The translations under genes were made by a program, and so were the position numbers. The notes below the pieces were generated by a model. It was not told the origin of the DNA, made no database searches, and worked only from the letters and a program-made list of their open reading frames with translations. DNA of 64,000 nt from Cladorhizidae sp. MBARI D1340-BT2 (lineage: Eukaryota; Porifera; Demospongiae; Poecilosclerida; Cladorhizidae). The stretch spans positions 30,714,276-30,778,275 of the forward strand of contig JAQNBH010000014.1 of assembly GCA_028752905.1 (NCBI GenBank), written 5' to 3'. This document shows, piece after piece, positions 21,401 through 30,526 of this stretch; positions within the stretch are counted from its first letter, which is position 1, and every line of letters begins with the position of its first letter.

Positions 21401-22808
21401 CCAGCAGCACGTCCTCAGGTAAAAGATCGTCCGGAACCACAGCAGCCCGCCTAGGGAACACCAGATTCCCAATATGGACTGTGAGGTCAGCTGCCTGGTG
21501 CAGAACACCTTCTTTATCCGTCATGGTGAATGTCCGGGAAAAAAAATTCCGTAGTTGTTCTCTCCGGACCAAGGACTTGCTCACCAGAGTGGCTTCAGCA
21601 CCTGAGTCCACCATCACCCGGACTTCCTTGCCATTCACCATGCCCTGGTATGTACTCTCCTCCAAGTTCCGACCAAATGGCTCCTTTACCTGGAGAAGGT
21701 TAATCCGCTCCTTCTTGATGTGGGAGGTGTCCTTAAGGGTGCACTCTGCGAACTTGTGCCCTGGCTTTTGGCAGGAGTAACACAAAGGCTCTGGTCTGCC
21801 TCCACTAATTCTGTCTTTGAAAAGGTTCGGCGAAAAGCTGTTAAATCTGTTGCCCGTGGCTGGTTTCTCCTCCTTGGGGAATTTGAAGAATTTCTTTGCT
21901 GCTGTCTTCCTAGCCGAGCCATGGCTTGTCTCGAATTGCAGCACTGCAGCGATGAGTTGACTTGCATTCTTGGGCTCCTGCTGCAGGATGGTTGCTGCAC
22001 ACTCCGGAGTGTACCAGTGTAAGGCAACCGCCCTAGCCAACAACCATAGGATTTCTTTTCCGGATTTCCCTTTTCTAGTCACCCTGTCCAGTGTCACTTC
22101 TGTTTGGTGTACTAGGTCTCCAATCGACACTTCCCCTGGAGGTTCCTTGAACAACTGTTCCGAACAAGCTTGTATGGTTAACCCCATAGCGTTCAGGAGG
22201 GCTTCTTTAGTGAGGTCATATGAATCTCTTGCCTCCTCTGGAATGGCTGTTGCCAGTCGGTCGGCTGCCTGACCTGTAAGCATCGTCCGGAGGTAAGGTA
22301 ACCACTCCTCTCGCTCCACCCCTTCTGCCTTGAGTGATATTTCGAACAGGCTTAGGTATAGGCCCAAGTCTTTTTTTCCCTCGTATTTGGGGAGCTTACT
22401 CGGAATCTTGTCGAGTTTGTGCTTCTCGACTGCCAGTCGGACCGCCTCCATTTTCTCAAACGTCCTGGCAGCCACTTGGTCCTCCATGAAAGCCTTGAGG
22501 GACTGCATATGGCGGGTCTCAGCAGCATCTAACGCTTCCCGGTGTCTAGCCTCGGCTCGGTTCTGCTCTTCCCTCCTTTCTGCCTCAACTTTCCTGTGCT
22601 CTTCCCTCCTTTCTGCCTCGGCTAGGTTCTGCTGTTCCCTCCGGACAGCTTCCTTCCGTTCCGCCTCCTGATGTTGCAGTAAAAACATCTGCATCAGCTC
22701 CTGGTATGTTGTGTGGGCCGGACTGCTAGCCATCAGGGGTCTTTCTGGAGACTGTCGGGCAGCTTCGTCTTCTTCTTCCCTCTTTTTTTCTTTTTGTCGG
22801 GTATCCAT
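18396..22808 (-). CDS. Gag-Pol polyprotein of Gmr1-like element
   Basis: One uninterrupted frame of 1471 codons counted from the ATG at 22808 (MDTRQKEKKREEEDE). I chose this ATG because the decayed sister element starts Gag with MDTRSK; a further 19 codons upstream are open. Order: charged coiled coil (about residues 10-140); capsid-like region; CCHC knuckle CYSCQKPGHKFAEC near residue 345; protease VMVDSGAEATLVS near 400; integrase HHCC finger (HDWHGHLGPKK, CKQCTTCQR) near 625-660; integrase core with D in AIDLVGPF, D in LSDQGKQL and E in NGVVERFHGT; reverse transcriptase with active site LPYIDDILIFS near 1180; RNase H (LQTDASLLGIGG, LQTDHKALEYL). No separate frame or frameshift is needed for Pol. 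It looks competent for retrotransposition. Confidence 0.93.
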   Translation of the reverse strand: MDTRQKEKKREEEDEAARQSPERPLMASSPAHTTYQELMQMFLLQHQEAERKEAVRREQQNLAEAERREEHRKVEAERREEQNRAEARHREALDAAETRHMQSLKAFMEDQVAARTFEKMEAVRLAVEKHKLDKIPSKLPKYEGKKDLGLYLSLFEISLKAEGVEREEWLPYLRTMLTGQAADRLATAIPEEARDSYDLTKEALLNAMGLTIQACSEQLFKEPPGEVSIGDLVHQTEVTLDRVTRKGKSGKEILWLLARAVALHWYTPECAATILQQEPKNASQLIAAVLQFETSHGSARKTAAKKFFKFPKEEKPATGNRFNSFSPNLFKDRISGGRPEPLCYSCQKPGHKFAECTLKDTSHIKKERINLLQVKEPFGRNLEESTYQGMVNGKEVRVMVDSGAEATLVSKSLVRREQLRNFFSRTFTMTDKEGVLHQAADLTVHIGNLVFPRRAAVVPDDLLPEDVLLGLPTSDPMMMQLATVPELLVPQTRQVLLTRAQKTATEQQEQKDRETEARDALPVRDPAEVSEGGVDITSDFLQQHQSSDVLECPVASPGGVSREEFAKAVLEDSTLTNWRKRAENPGDCLKWKQSLLYMNTHDILGEELQLLVVPEALRATFFKAAHDWHGHLGPKKVKAILRTRVAWPGQQTDVTRWCKQCTTCQRNRKDRPLRAPMVEVPIVSVPFEKIAIDLVGPFKKAKGGYQYLLTVIDLASRYPEAIPLKTATAAEVAEGLLEVFSRHGPPREMLSDQGKQLTGKVMQQLCDRLHIHKIQTSAYHPEANGVVERFHGTLVPMIKKLIDQEWNWVQQVKLCLFAIRSVPNRSTGVSPFEFLYGRNMRTPVDLLLDACTDPEPGVNVTQFMDQLDKRMEAVREVSFRTGKQSQAKAKIYHDWNTMARTFQVGEMVLLRSPGLFGKLEAAWTGPYEIISIPNSVNLQIGTPGHKKHKVVHVNHVKTYTYPEAAILRVVVVAQQTMDEINTIPTLKGDQMTPSQQAEMKTACAEQEGVCSDEPGLAHICKHAINTGDAQSIRSVPYAISAAKLEGVKTELRTLILKGILVPSVSPWSSPIVPVQKLDGSVRLCIDYRKVNAITQPDPYYMPVIDQLISKVGEATHLSKLDLSKGFYQVEMEEGDRQKTAIVTPLGKYEFTRMPFGLKNAPATFQRIMDVVLEGADEFALPYIDDILIFSYSWEDHLCHVRDILGRLKKAGLTVKMSKCQWAQSELVHLGQIVGNGQVGIPDIKVQALLQYIRPINKKSFLGLAGYYRKFIERYAEYSKPLNEATKLEAPTKIQWTEEQDRCFTHLKSVLGETCRLHLPRPEDKLVLQTDASLLGIGGCLSVVRDEKELPIAFYSRQLKSAETRYAATELECLAVVESIKHFEIYLDGRFFLLQTDHKALEYLNTAHLSNKRLTRWALRLQGFNYKVHYRPGKENLNADGMSRQAWPDISTLTQPGTASDQSGGDVGLTF

Positions 22809-22948
22809 GCTTTTGAATCTCCCTACACAACTATGTCTGGGCCTATCAACGTTCTGGACCCGCAACTAGCCTTGGTAAGCTTTGAACTATCCACTCAGAA
22901 ACTCAGCTAACAATATAGCTTAGCTAATCTGACTTTTCGATGGGTGGT

Positions 22949-22969
22949 ACGACTAAACCGCTGCCACCA
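22949..22969 (-). other. Primer binding site (putative) of 18-23 kb element
   Basis: On the minus strand, TGGTGGCAGCGG follows the 5' LTR after two bases (TC). It is identical to the site in the 4920-14457 element. The tRNA is not assigned. Confidence 0.65.
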
Positions 22970-22971
22970 GA

Positions 22972-23310
22972 TGTTGGGCCCTAAACCACTCTTCTTAGGC
23001 TCAACTGGTATGCTGCCACCAGAGTTATACAGTTTCCTCTACTATTCCCAAATAACTCAGATCACTTGTTATTGAATAAGGATAAATGTAAGAACTGCAA
23101 TACATGAGGTCAGGGCTGGCTTTTATACAATAACCAGTCACCTGACCATGACATCATATGTGGGGTGATGTGGTGATACAAGAACAATGGTAATTCACCA
23201 CATGCATATGGATGTGTGGGTGACCTTATCTAATCTTAGTCAGATACTGTTTAAGCAGGCAATTGCCTGCTTATGTGAGGGCCATCCTTCTTCAGAAGGT
23301 GAGTCCGACA
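22972..23310 (-). repeat. 5' LTR (in element orientation) of 18-23 kb element
   Basis: 339 bp, TGTTGGGCCC to GAGTCCGACA, with ACTGG duplicated at its outer edge. Confidence 0.9.
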
Positions 23311-23560
23311 ACTGGTGTAAAGGTTTCAGGCATCTTACACGTTGCATCGGGAAATTGCAATAGATGAAAGCATGACTGGTTTCAAAGGGTGTTTATCCTT
23401 CCTTCAATACATGCCCAAAACCCCACAAAAGTGAGGGATGATGACATTGGTACTGGCCGACTCAAAGAACTGGTCACTATATACAGGAAGGGAGGACAAT
23501 ACCTCCAAAGATTCATTGGCCACACGTGTTGTGTTACATCTAGTAACAAAATTACATAAC
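23311..23560 (+). pseudogene. piggyBac transposase, continuation after the LTR insertion
   Basis: Beyond the insertion the piggyBac signature IAIDESMTGFKGC then LSFLQYMPKTP appears, followed by MMTLVLADSKNWSLYTG with a stop (TGA after PQK) and a frame change. This corresponds to the second catalytic region of DDE_Tnp_1_7. The rest of the protein is absent. Confidence 0.75.
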
Positions 23561-23640
23561 TTTGGACATCACCTCCAGTATTTCATCCAGAAGTTCTTGC
23601 AACAGGGGGCATAATGGTGTGTTAAAAAAATTAGGGGGGA

Positions 23641-23964
23641 CAACATGTACTGTAAGCGTGTGAAGTGTGGCCGTAGCTAGTGGGGTCTCCCCCAGGAAAT
23701 TTGAAAAAAATTGATTCTCTGAGACGCATTCTGGTGCATTCTCAGCACAATATTCAATGTTTTAGTCATCATAAGTACTGCATATGATGGATAGATTCCT
23801 CCTCACCAAAATCCCATAATCAGCATGATTGTGCAGCTAATTCAGCTAAGTATTGTCTCAGAAAGTGTATTTTCAGAGTACATGATGTATTGTGCTAGCT
23901 CAGTCCAATGAGGATTATAACATTTTCCTATTGATCTGACAAATGACAGGCCATTTAGACTAGT
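23641..23964. other. No gene seen
   Basis: AT-rich non-coding sequence after the piggyBac remnant. I see nothing in it. Confidence 0.5.
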
Positions 23965-24690
23965 CAGGGGTTCATACAGGATTTAGAGTTTGGGGGGGGT
24001 GGGGAACTCAAAACGTTTGGCCTTTATGTGATGGACGTGTGTAAGCAAGCCACAAGTAGGGGGGTCTGGGGGCATGTCCACCCAGATTTTAGTTAAAGTA
24101 TTAGCACATGGACAGAACATTCTAGATTATGACACAGTTGCATCTTGCCATAGAATCTAATGCTGCCACAGAATCTACACTATTATAATTAGGAAAGCTA
24201 ACCACAGAATAATAGCACATGGACAGAATATTCTAGATTATGACAATTGCATCTTGCCACAGAATAGTTTTGTAGCAGATGCAATTGTGTCATAATCTAG
24301 AATGTTCTGTTTCATGTGCTATTATTCTGTGGTTCTACTCTGTGGCAAGATGCAATTGTGTCATAATCTAGAATGTTCTGTGCTTGTGCTATTATTCTGT
24401 GGTTCTACTCTGTGGCAAGATGCAATTGTGTCATAATCTAGAATGTTCTGTGCTTGTGCTATTATTCTGTGGTTCTACTTTGTGGCAAGATGCAATTGTG
24501 TCATAATCTAGAATGTTCTGTGCTTGTGCTATTATTCTGTAGTTAGCTTTCCTAATTGTAGTGTAGATTTAATGTACTGCTCTTTTTTCCCGTTACCCGT
24601 TACTGTAATAAGAAATTTAATTAATATAAATTTTTATTGTGAAAATTCTTGGGGGGGATATCCCAGGGTTCCCCCCCTGTATGAAACCAT
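23965..24690. mobile_element. Non-autonomous element with internal fold-back repeats
   Basis: The ends CAGGGGTTCATACAG (23965) and CCCTGTATGAAACC (24675-24688) are inverted, hAT-like, with ACTAGT / GCTAGT flanks as a possible imperfect duplication. Inside are copies of ACAGAACATTCTAGATTATG (24113, 24228) and four inverted copies (TCATAATCTAGAATGTTCTG at about 24290-24520) in a roughly 60-bp tandem that includes TGTGGCAAGATGCAATTGTG. No coding capacity. Confidence 0.55.
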
Positions 24691-25013
24691 GCTAGTAATT
24701 TTATAGGTCATTGAAAGTGACATGTGGCAGTTGCCATAGATACCATACCCAACAGTGGCTGGACTATATAGAGGAGTTCACTGTGTATAATATTCCCCCA
24801 TCTAGCACTGGCAATGTAGAACTAAAGTACACAGCTTCCACATTGCTAATTAGCATTCTGTAACATTACACAGGTCAATTAGCTGAATGGCAGGTTATCA
24901 GGTGGTTTTAACCACAAATGAACTTTTTGTGTAGTCAAATACATGCATGGTCCCACATCACTATGTAAAATGACATCATCAAGTTACAGCTCTAAAAATA
25001 GACTTCATAGGCT
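24691..25013. other. No gene seen
   Basis: Non-coding spacer between two MITEs. Nothing supported. Confidence 0.45.
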
Positions 25014-25417
25014 TTAAGGGGGGGCTCTATCTAAAAACGTTGTTGACCTTTAACTGCCCATAACTTTTAAAATAATTGTTTTGTGTAGATAATTTTATGC
25101 TCAAATTGTTGCTTGTTCTATGTGCTTTCCAATAATATATAAAATAGCTCTAGAGGCAAGAATATGCATGCAGAAACATCCAAGGCAGGACCCTCCTCCG
25201 TTTGGCAGACCCACACAACTCATTAAAAAAAATCAAAAGCTGTAAATTGGTTTGTAGCTTGTCAAAGCTAACAGCTGTGATTGGAGCGAAACCAAATTGC
25301 AATAACTAAAGTGCCATTCAGCAACCACTTTAGTTATTGATACATTAAAAAGTTATGGGCAGTTAAAGGTCAACAACGTTTTTAGATAGAGCCCCCCCCC
25401 CCCCCCCCCCCCGTTAA
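25014..25417. mobile_element. TTAA-flanked MITE (piggyBac-like)
   Basis: TTAA at 25014-25017 and 25414-25417 bracket inverted repeats of about 50 bp: GGGGGGCTCTATCTAAAAAC onward, matched by the inverse ending GTTTTTAGATAGAGCCCC. The TTAA target and G-rich start fit piggyBac-type elements. The left part is related to the 5' end of the piggyBac remnant at 16192. A C-run of about 22 at the right end may be variable in length. Confidence 0.75.
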
Positions 25418-25465
25418 TGGAAGCAGACTAAGCTATAATCTCCACTTCTGGATATCACAAGTGAA

Positions 25466-25951
25466 ATGGATATTCCCTCCTCAAGCTCTCCAAAGTCGAC
25501 TGACATCAAGAGCAGTAGTAGTGAAGATGAAAATGAGATCAGTAAATCTGATAGTGTTTGGAGCAAAGTCCTGCAAAGAGACTTTGTTCAAGTTCAACTG
25601 TGCATGAGAAGCTCAGTAGTAGCAAGTACCGACTACCTACAAGCAAACAAAAGTACAACAAGAAATGGGAAGAGAGCTTCACTTGGCTATCATGTTGACA
25701 ATTTGCAAGCAGCCTTTAGTAAGGTTTGCAGAAAGAGGGGAATATCTATTCAAAGAACAGGAGGAACCTGGATTTCTAGGCCTTTCAATAACTGGAAGAA
25801 GGCAATTGAGAAGATGAAATGTCACATGAAGAGTGATGTTCACATCCTGTCACCGTGAAGCAGAGATGGCTGTAGCCAGAGCACTACAAGAGGGATCCAT
25901 CATTCAACATACCAGCCTAAAGCATTGGGAATTAGCAAAGCGTAAACCATA
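25466..25951 (+). pseudogene. hAT transposase, N-terminal TTF/ZMYM-like part
   Basis: Starts MDIPSSSSPKSTD with an acidic serine-rich leader, then a region ending ISRPFNNWKKAIEKMKCHMKSDVH, the signature of the TTF-type zinc finger at the start of ZMYM-like hAT transposases. The frame ends at 25858 but similarity continues one frame over (EAEMAVARALQEGSIIQHTS) to 25950, where a fold-back family copy interrupts it. Confidence 0.65.
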
Positions 25952-26180
25952 AGGGGTGACAGGACCATTTTTTTAATAATAAAAAACAACAACTTGTGGT
26001 TACCACTTTATAGCTCCGTTGATTCTGTAAACTTCACATGGTATGGACTTGATATATATATAGCTCAAAAGATAGGTCTCTCTGTGTGCTCTCTTTTGAT
26101 ACTAAAATATTTTTTATAGGCATAACGATAGCCAAGTTACTTGAGCTAAAGTGGGGGTACCTCAAAACCTGAATGCCTGT
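25952..26180 (+). repeat. Fold-back family copy inserted in the hAT gene
   Basis: Starts AAGGGGTGACAGG and shares the GTGGTTACCACTTTATAGCTC and GGTATGGACTTGATATATA blocks with the arms of the 4854-15846 element. It breaks the hAT coding sequence. Its right limit is uncertain and may extend to about 26400. Confidence 0.55.
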
Positions 26181-26409
26181 GGCTCTGCATAAATACCAGA
26201 TTGCTAAGTGTTAACGATTTCAAATTAGCACCCGAGGCTAGAGGAAGCTCTACTCCACGTAATGAGTGTTTTCATTAGGCGCTAAAATGTAAGTACATGG
26301 TCAAGCATGCGGGTGAAAAATTGTTATCGATCACTACGGTGCATACGGTGCAGAGCTGCCTGCGGAGACTGTGCAGGGTGATGAATATACCAAGGAAGCT
26401 CTGATATCC

Positions 26410-26766
26410 TCTGAACTCGGAACATAGTGGAAAACATTTCGTAGCTACCTATCCAAGCAGCCGAAAGCAACTTTGTACTCAGAGCTACCCAAACTCAGTA
26501 CTGACGAAATGCTGAGAACAATCGCCCCCAACATCAGCACTCTGGCAAACATCTGTCTCACTGTTCCTGTTAGCACTGCTTCAGTTGAAAGGAGCTTCTC
26601 CCAAATGAAATTGATAAAAACTCAAAACTAGAAACCAAATTAGACAAATTAGTCTTTCTTACGTGATGAAGATTGCAATCGAGACGCCAGAGAAACTCTC
26701 AGATGCGGAGTTAGATGCCATTATTATTGTATGGAACAGAAAACCAAGAAGAATTGCTGTATGATA
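26410..26766 (+). pseudogene. hAT transposase, C-terminal dimerisation part
   Basis: Contains the hAT C-terminal block (NISTLANICLTVPVSTASVE then RSFSQMKLIKT), a frame change, and then LSYVMKIAIETPEKLSDAEL to the stop near 26766. This block mediates transposase dimerisation in hAT proteins. It continues the gene started at 25466, and the catalytic middle is missing. Confidence 0.7.
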
Positions 26767-27113
26767 TGTTTGTAAACGGTAGTAACTTTGACTAACTTAC
26801 TTTGATCAATGAAGAATTGCTGTATGAATGTAGTATATTGTACTTTTGAGTCAATGACTAACGAAACTTTGATCAATGTTTTTTTCCTTTCAATTCCGAA
26901 TTCCAAGGGGGGGGGGGGGGGCACATAAGATTCAAGAGGGGGCAAATGCCCCCCCCCCCCCTAAATGAAACACTGACCTCTATTTTGACAATGTCTACAC
27001 TTCACCTGGTAAGCTGTATGAATAGCATAGCAATGAATATAGAATTCAGCATTTATTTCAGCCAAAGAGGGGCAAAACAACTGACCAGAAAAAGGAAGGG
27101 GTATTTCCCATGT
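26767..27113. other. No gene; G-run and C-run pair
   Basis: An 18-base G run near 26908 and a C run near 26948, separated by about 25 bases, could fold together. A 62-codon open frame at 26946 begins in the C run and has no support. Confidence 0.4.
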
Positions 27114-27466
27114 GGGCAATTCCATGAAAAGTGAAACCCTGAGGTCAAATTTTAAAAGTGGTCAAATCCTAGCATGAATACACCATTTTGAAGCCAAAAG
27201 GATGTAGTTTTAGGTTTCACAATTAGATTTTCAATTTTCCGGGTTTGCACTTAATTAGGGATGCTTGTAACAACATTGACGATAAGAAAGGTATTCATGA
27301 CCATTTTGGTGTATATCAGGGACAGATTAACTTATCCTAAAAAATACATGTAAACAGTGAAAAAATTGTATGATTGGACCTCCTAGGAGTTTCTTAAAGT
27401 GAATCATCAAAATCTAATTAATGACAGCTGTCCGCTCGGTAATTATGGCATTGATTTTTAGCCTCT

Positions 27467-27669
27467 GTACTTCCGTCACAAAAATAGTACCATCGACCGA
27501 GTTATTTGATCAACAGTTTACTTTTGTGTGAAACAAACTCAGGTCATCTTTTAGACCTCTAATGGGTATAATATCCACATCTTAAAAAAAGGCCACACCT
27601 ACTGCATGTGGTGTAAAAGACATGACGGAAGTACACATCATGTGTACTGCCGTCACGTACTTCCGTCAC
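27467..27669. promoter_or_regulatory. Left cluster of 13-bp subterminal motif
   Basis: GTACTTCCGTCAC at 27467 and 27657, the variant GTACTGCCGTCAC at 27644, and the inverted form ATGACGGAAGTAC at 27622. Three of the four are within 50 bp, two of them abutting. Likely protein-binding sites; function inferred from placement only. Confidence 0.6.
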
Positions 27670-27854
27670 CAGTTAATGGTGCACTGTTTTAGCTAGCTCA
27701 GAGTAAATGTCAGATTAGAGTAAACATCTAGTACTTTTTACAACAGCCATATTAGGATCTGGTGGTTTGTAGTGTACATAACAAAGCAGCTGCATTCGGT
27801 GTGTTGCCTAGAGCTAGCTTGCTTACAAAACTGCTCCTGAGTTACTGAGGAACA

Positions 27855-29990
27855 ATGGCTAGTGCCAGAGAGAGACAGGAAAAACGAAGAGCAAAAATCA
27901 AGGAAAATCCCGAGCTCTACAAGGCCTATCTTGAAAAAGGTCGAAAGAGGAAGGGCTCAGCACTTATCACAGATAAGGCACAGATGACAGTGAAACAGAG
28001 AGAGGAATTTCTAATGAAAGAGCGCCTTCGACTGCGAAAACTTCGTGCCGTTAAGAAACCTCCTCAAAATCCCAGTGAATCCAGCAATGCAGCAACTCCT
28101 TATCGCTCCACCCAGTCATTGGGTAAAGCTGTAAAACGGGCATGCACAAGTTTGCCAAAGTCCCCACAAAAGCAGCGGTGTGTGGTGAGCAAGCTTGCTG
28201 AATCAGTTGGCCTGAAAGTGGTTGGACCATCGACACCATCAACCTCTCCACATGCTCATGGCTCTGCACTCATCGATGACACAAAAAGGCTTGTCCATGA
28301 GTTTTATCAAAACAACGACTTTTCGTGGCAAGCTCCTGGTCGTAAAAATCGAGTCATCATTAGAGAGAGGACCGAGGGGGGGGAGAAGGTCAAAAGGACA
28401 GAGCAGGTTCGGTTTATGCTTATGTCTCTCAGAGAAGCCCACAGCAAGTTTAAGGAGGAAAATCCTTCACTCAAGATAGGCCTGGCAAAGTTTTGCGAGC
28501 TGCGACCAACTCACGTGAAGCTATTCGATCAGATTCCACATCAAGTGTGTGTATGTAGCTATCACGAGAACGTGAGGCTTCTGCTTGTGGCTCTGAAAGA
28601 TCACACTACCTTGAGTACAGATTTTTCAGGGTTCATCAACCAAGTCACCTGCGATTCCAGCTCAAAGAAATGCATGAATGGAAAATGCTCCAAGTGCAAA
28701 GATGTGATCGATAAGTTTACTCCTGACAATAGCTCTGATTGCTCACTACCAGCAGTGGCGAAGTGTAGACAATCGCGTGGAGAAGCTCGACATCACAGGA
28801 ACAGTGGAAGAGTGCTTCCTAGAGCTCAAAGTGCAAGTTCGGCCTTTCCTGCGGCACACATACACAAAACGGAAGCAATCAGCATCGTTCAAGTCCTTAG
28901 TTAAAGAATGTGATGGCAAGAGTGTCGTTCTGCAAGTAGATTTCTCCGAGAATGCCACCATTGCGAGCCAACGAGAGATCCAATCAGCTCACTGGAACCA
29001 TGGCCAGGCCACCCTTTTCACAGCACACGCATGGATAAGGCAATGAATCCGACACTTGCAGCATGGTCATTGTTTCAGATGATCTAAACCACACAAAACA
29101 TAGTGTTTATGTCTTCATGCAGTGCATTATGACCCACCTAAAGGCTTCCTACCCTGACATCGAAAAGATCGACATCTTCAGTGATGGCCCGACATCCCAA
29201 TTTAAGCAGAGGTTCCTTTTTTCAAATCTACACAGATGGGAAATGGAGCATGATTTGTAGATCCGTTGGAACTTCTTTGCCACATCTCACGGCAAGGGGG
29301 TGGTTGATGGTATTGGAGGCACTGTCAAGAGGGCAGTTTGGAGACATGTGAAGGCTGAAAGAGGTCATGTGACGGCTGAAAGAGGTCATGTGACGGCTGA
29401 AAGAGGTCATGTGACAAATCCCAGCCAATATGCAGACCTCGGAAAACAACTCTGCCCAAAAGTCCACATTGAATATGTCCCTAAGGAAGACATAGCCCAG
29501 CATACACCTTTCTTACACAGGAAATGGGAGAACATCAAGGCAGTACCTGGGAGTCACCAAGTCCATTGTGTTCGAGCTGATGGCAGCGATTTTGTCAAAG
29601 TGTCAGACACAACTGACTCTACTGAGTGCCGAAGATGCCAGATTCGCATCTCTGACCCTCAGGTATCTTCAGATGCAGAAAGCACAGACCCGAATGAAGA
29701 TGGCGAAGATACAGACCCCAATGAAGATGGCAAAGACACAGACCCCAATGAAGATGTCGAAAGCACAGCCTTAAATGCTATCGATGTGGACGTTGGACAG
29801 TGGGCTGTGGTTGTATACGATGGAGAACAATATCCTGGGGAGGTTACTGCTATTTCTGATGTTGAGGAGGTGGAAGTGAGTGTGCTGCACAAGAGTGGTA
29901 GCTGCTGGAAATGGCCACAGCCCTAAGACATGATTTATTACCACAAAAAGGATATTGTTCGCCTTATTAGTCCTCCCATTGCTGCTGGTC
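27855..29990 (+). pseudogene. DDE-like protein of an unnamed metazoan element family
   Basis: Intronless. The start ATG at 27855 is followed by a basic leader (RERQEKRRAKIKENPELYKA). The middle has a Cys cluster (CDSSSKKCMNGKCSKCKD). The catalytic-like blocks are VLQVDFSENA (near 28930), IDIFSDGPTSQFKQR (29170-29214) and ATSHGKGVVDGIGGTVKR (29280-29330): acidic residues spaced as in an RNase H-fold transposase. The C-terminal part has a 21-bp repeat (ERGHVTA x3) and a 27-bp repeat (DTDPNEDGK x3), then a small domain starting VGQWAVVVYDGEQY. Frameshifts near 28740 and 29040 and a TAG at 29258 break it. I recall uncharacterised proteins with the same DFSEN / SDGP / HGKG blocks in many animals but no established name. 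Confidence 0.65.
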
Positions 29991-30123
29991 ACCGTGGCTA
30001 GTTCATCTTTAGTGATCTCTAATTAACTGAACTGCTAAGTATTTGCATAAAGTGAGCTTAGTATTGTTATGACAATGTTCCACATGTAATATTTTAAGGA
30101 ATTGCAGGTTAATAATCAGACGT

Positions 30124-30513
30124 GTACTTCCGTCACAATTTAACTGTACTTCCGTCACGATCTAATTAACAGTTTCCTATCACGTGTGGACATGTTAAAG
30201 AAAATTTTGAATTACCATAAGATAGTACTACATTCAACCTTTAAAATGTGTGACAAAGACAGAGCTGTCACTTGTACAATCACAGAATTTCAATTCTGAA
30301 CCCATGTACCCTGCAATTCCACATTTGTCTGCGTACTTCCGTCACAGGCACTTAAGAAAGCATTTCCCCTTCCCTGTAATTAGATTACAATTTTTTCTTG
30401 TTTTAATTTCAACCTCAGGTGAACCTTCAACCCAATGTATAATGAAATAAGAAACTACCCCTTACTTGATATAGATATGATTGATTTTGTTATCTGATTT
30501 GTACTTCCGTCAC
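30124..30513. promoter_or_regulatory. Right cluster of 13-bp subterminal motif
   Basis: Exact GTACTTCCGTCAC at 30124, 30146, 30333 and 30501, all in the same orientation. The last copy ends four bases before the terminal GGAATTGCCC. Confidence 0.6.
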
Positions 30514-30526
30514 GGCGGAATTGCCC

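Larger units (their letters stand above)
18068..23310 (-). mobile_element. Intact Gmr1-like Ty3/Gypsy LTR retrotransposon
   Basis: LTRs 18068-18414 and 22972-23310 are flanked by the 5-bp duplication ACTGG (18063-18067, 23311-23315). One 1471-codon gag-pol frame runs on the minus strand. The LTRs differ by one 8-bp indel and about one substitution by eye, which indicates a recent insertion. It shares the primer site TGGTGGCAGCGG and the integrase-before-RT order with the 4920-14457 element. Confidence 0.93.
16192..23640 (+). mobile_element. piggyBac-like transposon remnant, split by an LTR element
   Basis: Starts at TTAA (16192-16195) followed by GGGGG. The transposase coding pieces lie at 17041-18067 and 23311-23540, and the LTR element 18068-23310 sits between them inside the gene. 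The 5' non-coding 350 bp is related to the TTAA-flanked MITE at 25014-25417 (shared GTTGCTT..TTCT.TGTGCTTT and ATGCAGAAAC blocks). I did not find the 3' terminus; the end is approximate. Confidence 0.65.
27114..30526 (+). mobile_element. Candidate unnamed DNA transposon with a DDE-like gene
   Basis: Inverted 10-bp ends GGGCAATTCC (27114-27123) and GGAATTGCCC (30517-30526) bracket one gene at 27855-29990 or so. Eight copies of the motif GTACTTCCGTCAC or close variants lie only in the two non-coding flanks: four on the left (27467, 27622 inverted, 27644, 27657) and four on the right (30124, 30146, 30333, 30501). This is the layout of subterminal transposase-binding repeats. The termini are short, so the limits are provisional. 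I see no clear target duplication. Confidence 0.55.
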
